A DNA stretch of 64,000 bases from JALYXV01 sp963791545. GTDB lineage: Bacteria > Actinomycetota > Acidimicrobiia > Acidimicrobiales > Palsa-688. The stretch spans positions 153,124-217,123 of the forward strand of contig CAWBSR010000009.1 of the NCBI GenBank assembly GCA_963791545.1, given 5' to 3'. Position 1 is the stretch's first letter. Every line of letters begins with the position of its first letter. This document shows positions 25,417-34,368 of the stretch, piece after piece. The translations under genes and the position numbers were made by a program. The notes below the pieces were generated by a model that saw only the letters and a program-made list of their open reading frames with translations, was not told where the DNA came from and searched no databases.

Positions 25417-26529
25417 TCAGCGCCCGGGGGTCTCGCCAAATATCTCAACCGGTTCGCCGTCTTGGCCAGGCTGGGGTCCGAGGTCGACAGTCTTCTTGCG
25501 CTCCGCCAGGTTGTGGATGGCCAGCATGACTCCCCCGGGGGCGTGGTAGCGGAGCGCGAGGATCGCCAAGTCGCCTGTGTCGATGGCTGTGCAGGTGCCG
25601 ACGCCAAACTCGGGGCATTCCCGAAGGGTATGCAGCATCCGCTCCATCCAGTGCAGTAAAGAATTCGGATCGCGGCGCTGTGCCTCCACATTGACCGTCT
25701 GGTAGCCGAACTCGCCGTCGGTTATAACTGGGTGACAGAGCTTGTTCGAGGGCGCGGTCGAGAAACCGGTGTTGGCCTTGCCTGTCCATTGCATTGGTGT
25801 GCGGATGGCGTCGCGCTCTTTCAATGAAAGGTCGTCGCCCATGGCGATCTCTTCACCGTAGCGCAGCACCGGCGTTCCGGGCAGTGTGAACTGGAGGCTG
25901 TACGCCATCTCAATGCGCCGACGCTGATTGCCCAGCATTGGGGCGAGTCGCCGCCGAATGCCCCGCCCATAAAGTTGCATGTTCTCCTCGGGACCGAAAG
26001 CGGCGAAACAGTCAGCCTGTTCACCTTCACTGAGCCGTCCCAGGTCCACTTCGTCGTGGTTGCGCAGGAACGTCGCCCATTGGTAGCGGTCCGACGGCTC
26101 CTCCTTGGACCACACATACCAGTCCTGGTAGGGAGATTCCGGGTCGCTCCGGGCCGACTGGAACCAAGGGTGCTGATCGGATGTGTGCTTGATGACCAGA
26201 TCAATGATGACCCGCAGCCCGCGGTTGGTGGCCTGGTGGAGGAACTCGGCGAAGTCCCCGAGCGAACCGAACCTGCCGTCAACCGAGTAGAAGTCGGACA
26301 CGTCGTAGCCGTCGTCGCGGTTCGGGCTGGGGTGGATCGGATTCAGCCACAACCAAGTGACACCCAATCTGTCCAAGTAGTCCAACCGAGTGGTGAGACC
26401 GGCGAAGTCCCCGATCCCGTCTCCTGTCGAGTCGTGGAAAATCTCCACATCCAGGCAGTAGATGACGGCCTGCTTGTACCAGCGCTCGTGCGTACCCGGA
26501 GTCGTACCCACGGCCGCGTGCGGGCGCAC
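25417..26529 (-). CDS. trehalose-synthase-like GH13 protein with deleted catalytic centre
   Basis: A 370-residue GH13 protein. Residues 15-150 match the start of trehalose synthase/maltokinase-type amylases (YKQAVIYCLDVEIFHDSTGD, WLNPIHPSPNRDDGYDVSDF, IIDLVIKHTSDQHPWF). The frame then jumps from DWYVWSKEEPSDRYQWATF directly to LRNHDEVDLG, omitting the segment that normally carries beta-4 (GFRLDA, nucleophile) and beta-5 (acid/base glutamate). About 150 residues are missing. The later barrel and beta-sandwich are present. Catalysis by the usual mechanism is therefore impossible. The frame is intact, so it may be a binding protein or a young pseudogene. Confidence 0.8.
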   Translation of the reverse strand: MRPHAAVGTTPGTHERWYKQAVIYCLDVEIFHDSTGDGIGDFAGLTTRLDYLDRLGVTWLWLNPIHPSPNRDDGYDVSDFYSVDGRFGSLGDFAEFLHQATNRGLRVIIDLVIKHTSDQHPWFQSARSDPESPYQDWYVWSKEEPSDRYQWATFLRNHDEVDLGRLSEGEQADCFAAFGPEENMQLYGRGIRRRLAPMLGNQRRRIEMAYSLQFTLPGTPVLRYGEEIAMGDDLSLKERDAIRTPMQWTGKANTGFSTAPSNKLCHPVITDGEFGYQTVNVEAQRRDPNSLLHWMERMLHTLRECPEFGVGTCTAIDTGDLAILALRYHAPGGVMLAIHNLAERKKTVDLGPQPGQDGEPVEIFGETPGR

Positions 26530-26620
26530 GCAGATGTCTATGCGGATTGATGGGACGCGCCTCAGTCGACCTGGCCCAACCGGCGTGCGTCCATGCCTCG
26601 ATCGGCACGGAAAGCCGATG

Positions 26621-26651
26621 GGGGGTGGGGCCCGACCTGGACCCCGCCCCC
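26621..26651 (-). terminator. possible terminator hairpin after the NitT/TauT operon
   Basis: A 10-bp G/C stem (26621-26630 with 26642-26651, one G-T wobble) and an 11-nt loop lie about 25 bp past the stop of the binding-protein gene on the minus strand. There is no U-tract. Confidence 0.4.
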
Positions 26652-26674
26652 TCGATCGCGACCCAGCAGGCGCC

Positions 26675-27736
26675 TCAGGTGGTGGCGCTGGAGACGAATT
26701 GATCGGTGAACGTCTTCGCCAGATCCACCTTCTTGCCTTTGACGTCGGTGTTGAAGGCGCTCAGCACAGCGAGGTTGGTGGGGGGCCCGTCGGCAGGCAT
26801 GAGTCCCGTCGGGTTGAAGATGCCCTTCTCGCTGTCGAGAGCGGCGACATAGGCAGCCTTGCCGACGCCGGCGTAGTAATCGGGGGGCATCTTGTCAGTG
26901 ATTTCAGCCGCGGTGTGGCTCTGAATCCACTTCAAGGTGGCGACATAGGCGTTGACCAGCTTCTGCACCGTGGCGTGATGGGAGTTGACGTACGAGGTGA
27001 GCATGTAGAGCGACGTGGCGGGATAGGTCCCTCCGAGCGCCGCTTTCGACCCCTCTGCCGTCCGCATATCCGTCAGAATGAACGCCTGGCCCGGTCCGAC
27101 CAAAGCGGAAACGGTGGGCTCGGTCGTCATGCCGCAGTCAATCTGCTTGTGCTGCATGGCGGCGATGAACGTGGGCCCGGCCTGGACGCCGATCCTGGTG
27201 GTCTCCGACGGCTGCACCCCGTTCTTGACACCAAGGTATTGGGTCAGGAAGTCGGTGGAGGACCCGGGGTCAGTAATACCGAGGTTGCGGCCCTTCCAGT
27301 CGGCCGGCGAGTTGATCTTGCCTTTCAGATCGGCCCGGCACAGCTCGACCTCGCCGGGCACCTGCAGCATGGAAACGACCGACTCGGCCTCCTTGCCCTT
27401 GGCCTGGATATCGATGGTGTGGTCGTAGAAACCGCCGGTGCCGTCGACCTGCCCGGCCAGCATGGCGGTGGTCGCGTCCACGCCCGCCGGCTCGTCGAAC
27501 AGCGAGACGTTGACCCCGTATTTATCATAGAAACCCAGCTGCTTGGCCAGCATGAACGGCAGGTAGATCTGCTTGGAAAGGCCGCCGACCATGACTTTGA
27601 CGGTGGGGACGGGCCCACCGGTCGCCCCGGCAGCGGTCGTTCCCGTCGTCGTAGAGGATTTGCCGGAACCGCAGGCCGTAAGGAGGATGCCAGCCGCGGC
27701 ACCGACTGCCGCTGTCTTGAATAGGGCGCGTTTCAT
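26675..27736 (-). CDS. NitT/TauT-type ABC transporter substrate-binding lipoprotein
   Basis: A 353-residue extracellular lipoprotein. The signal peptide ends in the lipobox LLTACGSG (Cys about residue 22). A Thr-rich tether precedes a type II periplasmic fold with VKVMVGGLSKQIYLPFMLAK, YDKYGVNVSLFDEP and GKNLGI-like GRNLGITDPGSSTDF, as in SsuA/TauA/NMT1-like proteins. It is the last gene of the operon ATPase-permease-binding protein, 46 bp after the permease. The ligand is unknown; the divergent CitA-like sensor hints at an organic acid. Confidence 0.9.
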   Translation of the reverse strand: MKRALFKTAAVGAAAGILLTACGSGKSSTTTGTTAAGATGGPVPTVKVMVGGLSKQIYLPFMLAKQLGFYDKYGVNVSLFDEPAGVDATTAMLAGQVDGTGGFYDHTIDIQAKGKEAESVVSMLQVPGEVELCRADLKGKINSPADWKGRNLGITDPGSSTDFLTQYLGVKNGVQPSETTRIGVQAGPTFIAAMQHKQIDCGMTTEPTVSALVGPGQAFILTDMRTAEGSKAALGGTYPATSLYMLTSYVNSHHATVQKLVNAYVATLKWIQSHTAAEITDKMPPDYYAGVGKAAYVAALDSEKGIFNPTGLMPADGPPTNLAVLSAFNTDVKGKKVDLAKTFTDQFVSSATT

Positions 27737-27781
27737 GAATGACTCCTTCTGAACAAGGGATGGGAAAAGGGGACTGTGGTT

Positions 27782-28687
27782 CTAGAGTTCCGGTCCGCTC
27801 AGTTGCGGGGGCCGCCACCGGAGTAGCCGGTTTTCGAGCAGCGTGATCAAACCTTCTGCGACCAGGGCGACCACGGCGATAACCACCATGCCCGCCAGCA
27901 CGCCGTCGACGTTGAACGTGCCCTGGGCGGTTCTGATGAGCAGGCCCAGGCCTTTTTGCGCCCCTAGGAACTCACCGACGATGGCGCCGATAAGGGCGAA
28001 CCCGAAGCTGACATGAAGGCTGGCCAGGATCCACGTGAACGCCGACGGCAGCACCACCTGGGTGGTGACCTGCCATCGCGACGCCCCGAGAATGCGGGCA
28101 TTGTTGAGCAGGTTGCGGTCAACCTCGCGTGTGCCCTGAAAGGCGTTGAAGAACACCGCGAAGAACACCAGAACGATGGCGAGCAGGACCTTGGAGGTCA
28201 TGCCAAGGCCAAAGGCGACGATGAACAGCGACCCGAGCACGATGCGGGGCAGGGAGTTCATGATCTTGATGAATGGCCCGATCACCTCGGCCAGGAACCG
28301 GATGCGGCCCAATGCGATCCCGGCGACAACGCCGGCGATGACACCGATCAGGAACCCGAGCACCGCCTCCTCGAGGGTGATGTTGATCTGGACCCACAAC
28401 GACCCCTGGGAGGTCCCGTGGTGGACCCATGTCTGCAGCTGGGTCAGGACCTTGCTGGGCTGGCCGTAGAAGAAAGGATCGATGGCCCGGTGGCGGGCCG
28501 CCAACTCCCATCCGCCGATGACGAGGACGACCAAGGCGATGCGGGCCAGGTAGATAATCTCCTTGTGGAGCCGGGCGTCATGGCGGCCCCGGCTCTCAAA
28601 CCTGGATGCCGCTTCGGGGCCGGTGTCGGCCAGGGCTGGGGCGACCGGCTGCGGAGCCGTTGGCGGCTTGGCCGTCAAGGCATTCAT
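27782..28687 (-). CDS. NitT/TauT-type ABC transporter permease
   Basis: A 301-residue membrane protein with about six helices after a Pro/Ala-rich N-terminus. The EAA-loop region NNARILGASRWQVTTQVVLP, for coupling to the ATPase, lies near residues 195-215. The LVIGGWELAARH, GVVAGIALGRIRFLAEVI and C-terminal LLENRLLRWRPP segments are typical of SsuC/TauC. The start ATG shares ATGA with the stop of the ATPase gene, indicating coupled translation. Confidence 0.93.
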   Translation of the reverse strand: MNALTAKPPTAPQPVAPALADTGPEAASRFESRGRHDARLHKEIIYLARIALVVLVIGGWELAARHRAIDPFFYGQPSKVLTQLQTWVHHGTSQGSLWVQINITLEEAVLGFLIGVIAGVVAGIALGRIRFLAEVIGPFIKIMNSLPRIVLGSLFIVAFGLGMTSKVLLAIVLVFFAVFFNAFQGTREVDRNLLNNARILGASRWQVTTQVVLPSAFTWILASLHVSFGFALIGAIVGEFLGAQKGLGLLIRTAQGTFNVDGVLAGMVVIAVVALVAEGLITLLENRLLRWRPPQLSGPEL

Positions 28688-29547
28688 GACGCCACCTGGG
28701 CGACGGTGGTAGTGCGGGCGTAGGCCACTTCCACCTCCATGCGCAGGGCGTCCCAGATCTGCTGGTACAGCTCGACAAAGCGGGGTTCGAAGCGGATGTC
28801 CTGGGCCACCCGGGGACGAGGCAAGTCCACCTGGAAGCTGGCCTTCACCCTGGCCGGGCCCGCGGTCAGGACCACGACCTTGTCACCCAGTGTGATCGCC
28901 TCCTCCAGGTCGTGGGTGACGAACACCACCGACGGTCGGGTCAGGTCCCAAAGCGACAGCAACTCGTCGGCCATGATCAGCCGGGTCTGGACGTCGAGGG
29001 CGCTAAATGGTTCGTCCATCAGGAGGATCTTCGGTTCGTTGATCAGGCTCTGGGCCAGGGCGACCCGCTTTCGCATACCGCCGGACAGTTGGTGGGGGTA
29101 GCGGTCCTCGAAGCCGGCCAGACCGACCCGCCGGAGCCAGTCGCGGGCCAAGGCGTCGGCGTCGCGCCGGGAGACGCCGCGGAACCGAGGACCGGCGCCC
29201 ACATTTTGAAGCACCGACTTCCAGGGGAAGACAGCGTCGTTTTGGAATACGAAGCCGGTTCCCTGTCCGATTCGGGCCACCTTCTTCCCGTGCACCAGCA
29301 CCTCACCCGAAGAAGGTCCGTCGAGGCCGGAAATCAAGGTGAGCGTGGTCGACTTGCCGCTGCCCGTCGGTCCCACCACGGCGCAGAACTGGCCCGGCTC
29401 GACCACCAGGTCCAAATCCCGCAAGGCGGTGTAGGTGCCGCCGCTCGGAGTCTTGAACCGTTTGGTGACGTTCCGCAACTCGATCGCCGGGGGTTCCCCA
29501 CCCGACGGTCGACTGCTACTGCTTGGCGTCCCTAGCGCCTCGTCCAC
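28684..29547 (-). CDS. NitT/TauT-type ABC transporter ATPase
   Basis: A 287-residue ATPase. Walker A GPTGSGKST, Q-loop VFQNDAVFPW, signature HQLSGGMRKRVALAQSL, Walker B ILLMDEPFSALD and switch VFVTHDLEEA are all intact. GTG 29547 was chosen with a G-rich ribosome site just upstream; the open frame extends to 29727, but that part lies under the divergent sensor kinase. It is the first gene of the transporter operon and faces the two-component genes across a 112-bp promoter region. Confidence 0.93.
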   Translation of the reverse strand: MDEALGTPSSSSRPSGGEPPAIELRNVTKRFKTPSGGTYTALRDLDLVVEPGQFCAVVGPTGSGKSTTLTLISGLDGPSSGEVLVHGKKVARIGQGTGFVFQNDAVFPWKSVLQNVGAGPRFRGVSRRDADALARDWLRRVGLAGFEDRYPHQLSGGMRKRVALAQSLINEPKILLMDEPFSALDVQTRLIMADELLSLWDLTRPSVVFVTHDLEEAITLGDKVVVLTAGPARVKASFQVDLPRPRVAQDIRFEPRFVELYQQIWDALRMEVEVAYARTTTVAQVAS

Positions 29548-29659
29548 TTTTCCCCCTACTGTTGCTCCTGGAAGAGACCGTAAAGAATGGCGCCAGCCGG
29601 CGCCCGGTAGTGAGCATTCATCGACGTTCTGCTCAAAAAGATCATTTGGAGTGACCTTG

Positions 29660-31309
29660 GTGCTCCCACGGAAGCGGACCCTCGCGGCGCAGATCCTCGT
29701 TGGGCAACTCATCGTGTTGGTACTCACGGTGGGAGTGGGTTTCGGGTTCTACACCCAGTCCGTTCGTCATCGGCTGGACCGGCAGTACGAGCAGCGGGCG
29801 CTCGCCATCGCCGAGGCGACCGCGGCCATGCCGACGTTGCAACAGGCCCTGGCGGCTGGCGACCCGGACAAGATCATTCCAGCCTTGGCTGCCGATGTCA
29901 GCCGGCGCACCGGGGCGTCGTATGTCGTCGTGATCGACCGCCAAGGGGTGCGCCATTCCCATCCCAACCAGGCCCTGGTGGGGCAGCGGGTGGAGGAGCC
30001 GGTGATGGCGCTCGATGGTCGAGGCCACGTCCGGATTGACCGGGGGAACACCGGCGTGTCCGCCAACGGTATCGCCCCGCTGTCAGGCCCCGACGGCGTG
30101 GTGATCGGCGAGGTGTCGGTGGGAGTTCCGGACCGCCAGGTCTCCAGCGAGGTGTGGTCGGAGATCCTCGGGCTGCTCGCCTACGCCGGGATCGGGCTGG
30201 CGGTCGGTGCCGTCATCGCCTGGGGGCTGGCCCGCCGGCTGAAGCGCAGCACCTTCGGGCTGGAACTGGACGAGATCGCGGCCCTGGTGCAGGAACGGGA
30301 GGCGACCCTCCACGGCATCCGCGAAGGGGTGGTGGCGGTCGACCCGTCCGGTCGGGTGACGCTGATAAACGACCAGGCCCATCAGTTGCTGCACACCACG
30401 CCGGCCGCGGTCGGCAAGAGGATCGAGGAGTTGTTCCCCGAGGGGGGCCGGCTGGCCGACGTCTTCCGCGGTGCCACCGAAGGCGACGACCAGGTAGTGC
30501 TGGTCGACGATCGCTGCCTGATTGTCAACACCATGCCCGTCGCGCACCAGTCCAAAGACCTGGGATCGGTGGTCACCCTTCGAGACCGCACCGAGGTCGA
30601 GCAGGCGTTGCGGGAACTCGACGATGTGCGGGGCCTGACCGACGCCCTGCGGGCTCAGCAGCACGAGTTCTCCAATCGCATGCACACCCTGGCCGGGTTG
30701 CTGGAGTTGGGTCACTACGACGACGCCATGTCCTACCTGAGCGACGTGAGCGGGGCCACCGCGGGACTGGCCGAGTGGCTCCATGCCCGGATCAACAGCC
30801 CAGTGGTGGTAGCGCTGGTCGCGGCCAAGACGACGGTGGCACTGGAACGGGGCGTCACCCTGACAGTGGCCGAGGATTCCCGGCTAGAGGCGACGAGCGA
30901 ACCGGTGCCGGCGTTGGTTTCCATCCTCGGCAACCTGATCGACAACGCCATCGATGCCGCCCTGGAAGGGTCGTCGCCCGCCGGGGTGACGGTGCGCTTC
31001 CTCCAAGACGAGGACCAGACCGTCATCGAGGTGACCGACACCGGGCCGGGCATCCAGGCGCCCGACAAGCAGGCGATCTTCCGGGACGGGTTTTCCACCA
31101 AGCAGGCCCGGCCGGGCAGCCGCCGGGGGTTGGGCCTGGCCTTGACGGGCCAGCTGGTCAAGCGGCTGGGTGGGTCCATCACGGTCCGGGACACCGCCGC
31201 CACCACCTTCACGGTGACACTCCCCCGCCGGGCCGTGGTGGCCACGCCCGGTCCGGACACGATGCCTGCCGCGGTGCCTGCCGCGACGCCTGCCGCGATG
31301 CCGCGGTGA
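29660..31309 (+). CDS. CitA/DcuS-like sensor histidine kinase
   Basis: A 549-residue membrane kinase. It has TM1 at about residues 8-28, a PDC-type extracellular sensor of about 130 residues (DRQGVRHSHPNQALVGQ) and TM2 (LLAYAGIGLAVGAVIAW). A PAS domain (VVAVDPSGRVTLINDQAHQL) follows, then an H-box of the CitA family (LRAQQHEFSNRMHTLAGLLE) and an ATPase domain (NLIDNAIDAA, DTGPGI, GLGLAL). The C-terminus has a 12-bp repeat giving PAAVPAATPAA. GTG 29660 has GGAG 8 nt upstream; GTG 29651 is an alternative. It overlaps the response regulator by 4 bp and probably senses a carboxylate. Confidence 0.92.
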   Translation: MLPRKRTLAAQILVGQLIVLVLTVGVGFGFYTQSVRHRLDRQYEQRALAIAEATAAMPTLQQALAAGDPDKIIPALAADVSRRTGASYVVVIDRQGVRHSHPNQALVGQRVEEPVMALDGRGHVRIDRGNTGVSANGIAPLSGPDGVVIGEVSVGVPDRQVSSEVWSEILGLLAYAGIGLAVGAVIAWGLARRLKRSTFGLELDEIAALVQEREATLHGIREGVVAVDPSGRVTLINDQAHQLLHTTPAAVGKRIEELFPEGGRLADVFRGATEGDDQVVLVDDRCLIVNTMPVAHQSKDLGSVVTLRDRTEVEQALRELDDVRGLTDALRAQQHEFSNRMHTLAGLLELGHYDDAMSYLSDVSGATAGLAEWLHARINSPVVVALVAAKTTVALERGVTLTVAEDSRLEATSEPVPALVSILGNLIDNAIDAALEGSSPAGVTVRFLQDEDQTVIEVTDTGPGIQAPDKQAIFRDGFSTKQARPGSRRGLGLALTGQLVKRLGGSITVRDTAATTFTVTLPRRAVVATPGPDTMPAAVPAATPAAMPR

Positions 31310-32001
31310 TCCGCACCCTGATCGTCGACGACGACTTCCGGGTGGCCGATATTCACGCCCAATACGTCGCCAAGGTGCCCGGCTACGAGGTGGTGGGCCT
31401 GGCCCACACCGCGGCCGCGGCCCGCCAGGCGGTGACCGACCTGCGACCACACCTGCTGCTGCTCGACTTATACCTCCCCGACGAGCACGGCGTCTCGCTG
31501 CTGCGCAGCCTCCGGGAGGGGCTTCGCCAGGGGGTTGACTCTCGGCCCGATGCCATCGTGATAACCGCGGCCAGGGACATGGCCAATGTGCGGGCCGCGA
31601 TGCAACTCGGGGCCGTGCACTACCTGGTCAAGCCATTTCGCTTCGCCAGCCTGGCCGAACGCCTCAACGCCTACCGCGCCATGTGCGAGCGGACCAGGAA
31701 CGTGGTCGAGGCCGACCAGTCGGAGGTCGACGCCCTGTTCGGAATGCTGCGCGCCACTCCGGCCAAGACGTTGCCCAAGGGCCAGTCCGTTCCCACCATG
31801 GCGTTGGTCCGGCAGGCCGTCACTGACGCTGAAGACGACATTTCCGCCGCCGAAGTGGCCGATCTGGTAGGTATAAGCCGGCCCACCGCGCAGCGCTATC
31901 TGGCCCAGTTGGTCCACGACGGGGTGGTGGAGCTGCGGCTGCGCTACGGCTCGACCGGCCGCCCCGAGCATCGGTACCAACTGGCCCGCCTGGCCCGCTG
32001 A
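31306..32001 (+). CDS. CitB/DcuR-like response regulator
   Basis: A 231-residue regulator. The receiver domain has the acidic pair VDDD, the phospho-acceptor in LLLDLYLPDEHG (near residue 54), and the switch lysine in YLVKPFRF. The output domain is a CitB-type helix-turn-helix (ISAAEVADLVGISRPTAQRY) with a wing (GSTGRPEHRYQL). GTG 31306 overlaps the kinase stop (GTGA). It most likely activates the divergent NitT/TauT-type transporter, and perhaps the CitE/CoA-transferase pair downstream. Confidence 0.93.
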   Translation: MIRTLIVDDDFRVADIHAQYVAKVPGYEVVGLAHTAAAARQAVTDLRPHLLLLDLYLPDEHGVSLLRSLREGLRQGVDSRPDAIVITAARDMANVRAAMQLGAVHYLVKPFRFASLAERLNAYRAMCERTRNVVEADQSEVDALFGMLRATPAKTLPKGQSVPTMALVRQAVTDAEDDISAAEVADLVGISRPTAQRYLAQLVHDGVVELRLRYGSTGRPEHRYQLARLAR

Positions 32002-32067
32002 GCCCGAGCCTGGGGCCGGCGATCATGACCGCCTGAAGACCCCGGAGCGGTGTGAACGCCCGGCCGG

Positions 32068-32886
32068 CTACGCCGGTCGCGGCTGGTAAGGGAAGCCGAC
32101 CGCGGCCAGATCGAGCAGGCGGCGCGCCCGCTCCGCCACGGGGAGGTCGACGAATTCGCCGCTCGGGAGTCGCAGCGCTTCGCCTCGGGCCTGCTCGAAC
32201 GCGGCCACGACGCCGCGGGCCCATTCGACCTCATGACGGGAAGGGGTGAACACCTCGTGAATGATCGGGAGCTGGCGTGGGTGGATTGCCGACTTGCCGA
32301 AGAACCCGAGCGAGCGGGCGAACTGGGCTTGGTCGCGCAGGCCGGCGTCGTCGTCGATGTGCGGGTAGACCCCGTCGACAGGCGGGTCGAGCCCGGCGGC
32401 CCGGGAGCTGAGCACCAGGTGGGAACGCACGTACAAGGTGTGCAGGTTGTCGCTCCCGGCGTTGAGGTCGCGTTGCAGGTCGACTCCGCCCATGGACAGG
32501 TGCCGGACGCCGGCGACCGAGGCGATCTGTTGGGCCGCCAGCACGCCCCGGGCGGTCTCGATGGCGCAGATGAGGGGCGTGCCCGGGGCGCGAGCGGCAA
32601 CCCAACCGACATCATCGGCCGACTCGACCTTGGGGATCCTGATCCCGGCGGCCCGGTCGGCGATGGCGTCGAGGTCGGCGGCACAGGCTCGGCTGCCTGC
32701 CGGGTTCACCCGGACCCAGGCGAGATGGTCGGCCAGAACCTCCCTGACCATGCTCCGCGCCGTCGCCTTGTCATCGGGTGGCACGGCATCTTCCAGGTCC
32801 AGTATGACGGCGTCGGCGCCCGCCCCGAAGACCTTCTGGAGCAGCTTGGCGTTGTGGCCGGGGGCGAACAGGTAACTGCGATACAT
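32068..32886 (-). CDS. CitE-like HpcH/HpaI aldolase (acyl-CoA lyase or thioesterase)
   Basis: A 272-residue TIM-barrel enzyme of the citrate-lyase-beta superfamily. The start SYLFAPGHNAKLLQKV, VILDLEDAVPPDDK (Mg ligands), VRVNPAGSR, IPKVESADDVGWV, ICAIETARGVL and the late FGKSAIHPRQLPII are all family motifs. Stand-alone members cleave malyl-CoA, citramalyl-CoA or methylmalyl-CoA-type thioesters, or hydrolyse them. Its ATG overlaps the stop of the CoA-transferase gene (TGATG). Together they would activate and cleave a hydroxy-dicarboxylic acid; the substrate is an inference. Confidence 0.88.
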   Translation of the reverse strand: MYRSYLFAPGHNAKLLQKVFGAGADAVILDLEDAVPPDDKATARSMVREVLADHLAWVRVNPAGSRACAADLDAIADRAAGIRIPKVESADDVGWVAARAPGTPLICAIETARGVLAAQQIASVAGVRHLSMGGVDLQRDLNAGSDNLHTLYVRSHLVLSSRAAGLDPPVDGVYPHIDDDAGLRDQAQFARSLGFFGKSAIHPRQLPIIHEVFTPSRHEVEWARGVVAAFEQARGEALRLPSGEFVDLPVAERARRLLDLAAVGFPYQPRPA

Positions 32887-34127
32887 CAGACGACGCCTTG
32901 GGCTTGAAGCCGGGCCAGTTTGTCGCCGTCGATTCCGAGCAACTCGGAGTAGACCGCCTCGTTGTCCTGTCCCAGACGGCGGCCGCTGAAGCGGATGCCA
33001 CCGGGGGTCTCGGCCAAGCGAAACATGACGTTCTGCATGCGTAGTGGCCCTAGGTCCTCGTCGTCGACGGTAGTGATGGCGTGGCGCGCCGCGACCTGGG
33101 GGTCGGCCATGAGCTGTTCCACGTCATAGATCGGCGCTAGTGCCGCCCCTGCCGCCTCGAAGGCGCGGATCACGTCGTCGGAGTCGCGCTCGCGGATCCA
33201 CCCGGCGACGACCGCGTCGATCAGGTCGCCATGTCGGACCCTCTCACTGGCGGAAGCGAACCACGGTTGCTCGGCGATGTCGGGGCGGCCGGCCAGTCGC
33301 ATTACCCGGTCGGCGACCGACGTGGTGCTGGCCGACACCGCCACCCATCGGCTGTCCCGGGTCAGGTAGACGTTGCGGGGAGCGTTGTTGGATGATCGGT
33401 TCCCGTGCCGGCCGAGGACGATGCCCAGCTGGTCGTAGACGCTCGGGCCGGGCCCCAAGATGCCGAGCAGCGGCTCCAGCAGTGACATGTCAATGACCTG
33501 GCCCCGGCCGTCGCCGATGTCCCGCCGGTAGAGGGCCAGCATGACCGCGAACGCCCCGGCCACCCCAGCCACGCCGTCAGCCAGCCCGAAGGGCGGAAGG
33601 GTGGGAGGACCGTCCTCCGGGCCGCACTGATGGGCGAAGCCGGACATGGCCTCGGCCAGGGTCCCGAACGCTCGTCGCTGAGCGTACGGTCCCGTCTGGC
33701 CGAAGCCAGTGACGCGCAACATGACCAGACCAGGGTTGACCCGGAACAGTTCGTCGGGCCCCAACTGCCACCGTTCCATCACGCCGGGCCGGAAGTTCTC
33801 TATCAGCACGTCGGCGTGCTCGACCAGGCGACGCAGAATCTCCCGACCCTGCTGGTGGCCGACGTTCAGCGTCACGGTCCGCTTGTTGCGGGAGATGACT
33901 TTCCACCACAAACCGTGGCCATTCTTGTCGTGGCCGTGAGCCCGAGCCGGGTCGCCCCGCGGGTGTTCGACCTTGACCACCTCGGCGCCATAGTCGCCTA
34001 GCAACATGGCGGTGATGGGCGCCGCGTACACCGTTCCCAGGTCCAGCACCCGCATGCCGTGCAGCGGCCCGGGACCCCCGTCACCGACCGGGTAGGGGTC
34101 CGTCTCCCCATAGGTTTCTTCTGTCAC
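32886..34127 (-). CDS. CaiB/BaiF class III CoA-transferase
   Basis: A 413-residue enzyme that moves CoA between carboxylic acids. Motifs: GMRVLDLGTVYAAPITAMLLG (part), GAEVVKVEHPRGDPAR, NKRTVTLNVGHQQG, FRPGVMERWQLG, and RRAFGTLAEAMSGFAH at the position of the usual active-site aspartate segment. A glutamate in AEAMSG replaces the canonical Asp context, as in a large subfamily. GTG 34127 has GGGGAG 7 nt upstream; the longer frame to 34403 runs antisense to the next feature. It is coupled to the CitE-like gene. Confidence 0.9.
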   Translation of the reverse strand: MTEETYGETDPYPVGDGGPGPLHGMRVLDLGTVYAAPITAMLLGDYGAEVVKVEHPRGDPARAHGHDKNGHGLWWKVISRNKRTVTLNVGHQQGREILRRLVEHADVLIENFRPGVMERWQLGPDELFRVNPGLVMLRVTGFGQTGPYAQRRAFGTLAEAMSGFAHQCGPEDGPPTLPPFGLADGVAGVAGAFAVMLALYRRDIGDGRGQVIDMSLLEPLLGILGPGPSVYDQLGIVLGRHGNRSSNNAPRNVYLTRDSRWVAVSASTTSVADRVMRLAGRPDIAEQPWFASASERVRHGDLIDAVVAGWIRERDSDDVIRAFEAAGAALAPIYDVEQLMADPQVAARHAITTVDDEDLGPLRMQNVMFRLAETPGGIRFSGRRLGQDNEAVYSELLGIDGDKLARLQAQGVV

Positions 34128-34368
34128 TGCCCGGCTCCCCACGTTCGTCAGGTCCCGCTGGTCGGTCGAATGCTCCGGGGAAGACGGTATGAAAAGCACG
34201 GAGGACGAGGATCCTTGTGTGACATAGAGCCGGTATTGAACATTGATTGCCGTTGTGCTCATAAGCCTCGAAGGCCGGCTGGCTATCAGCCGACGTCGCC
34301 CCGACGGCGAAGAACCGTTGGAACGGAGGTACGACGCTACCGAGGGCATAGGAGGTGTGTTCTCCCCC

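Noticed and set aside
30154..31305. Plus-strand frame continuous with the response regulator but starting 1.15 kb upstream
   Set aside because: Its first 384 codons are a shadow of the sensor kinase; the regulator starts at GTG 31306.
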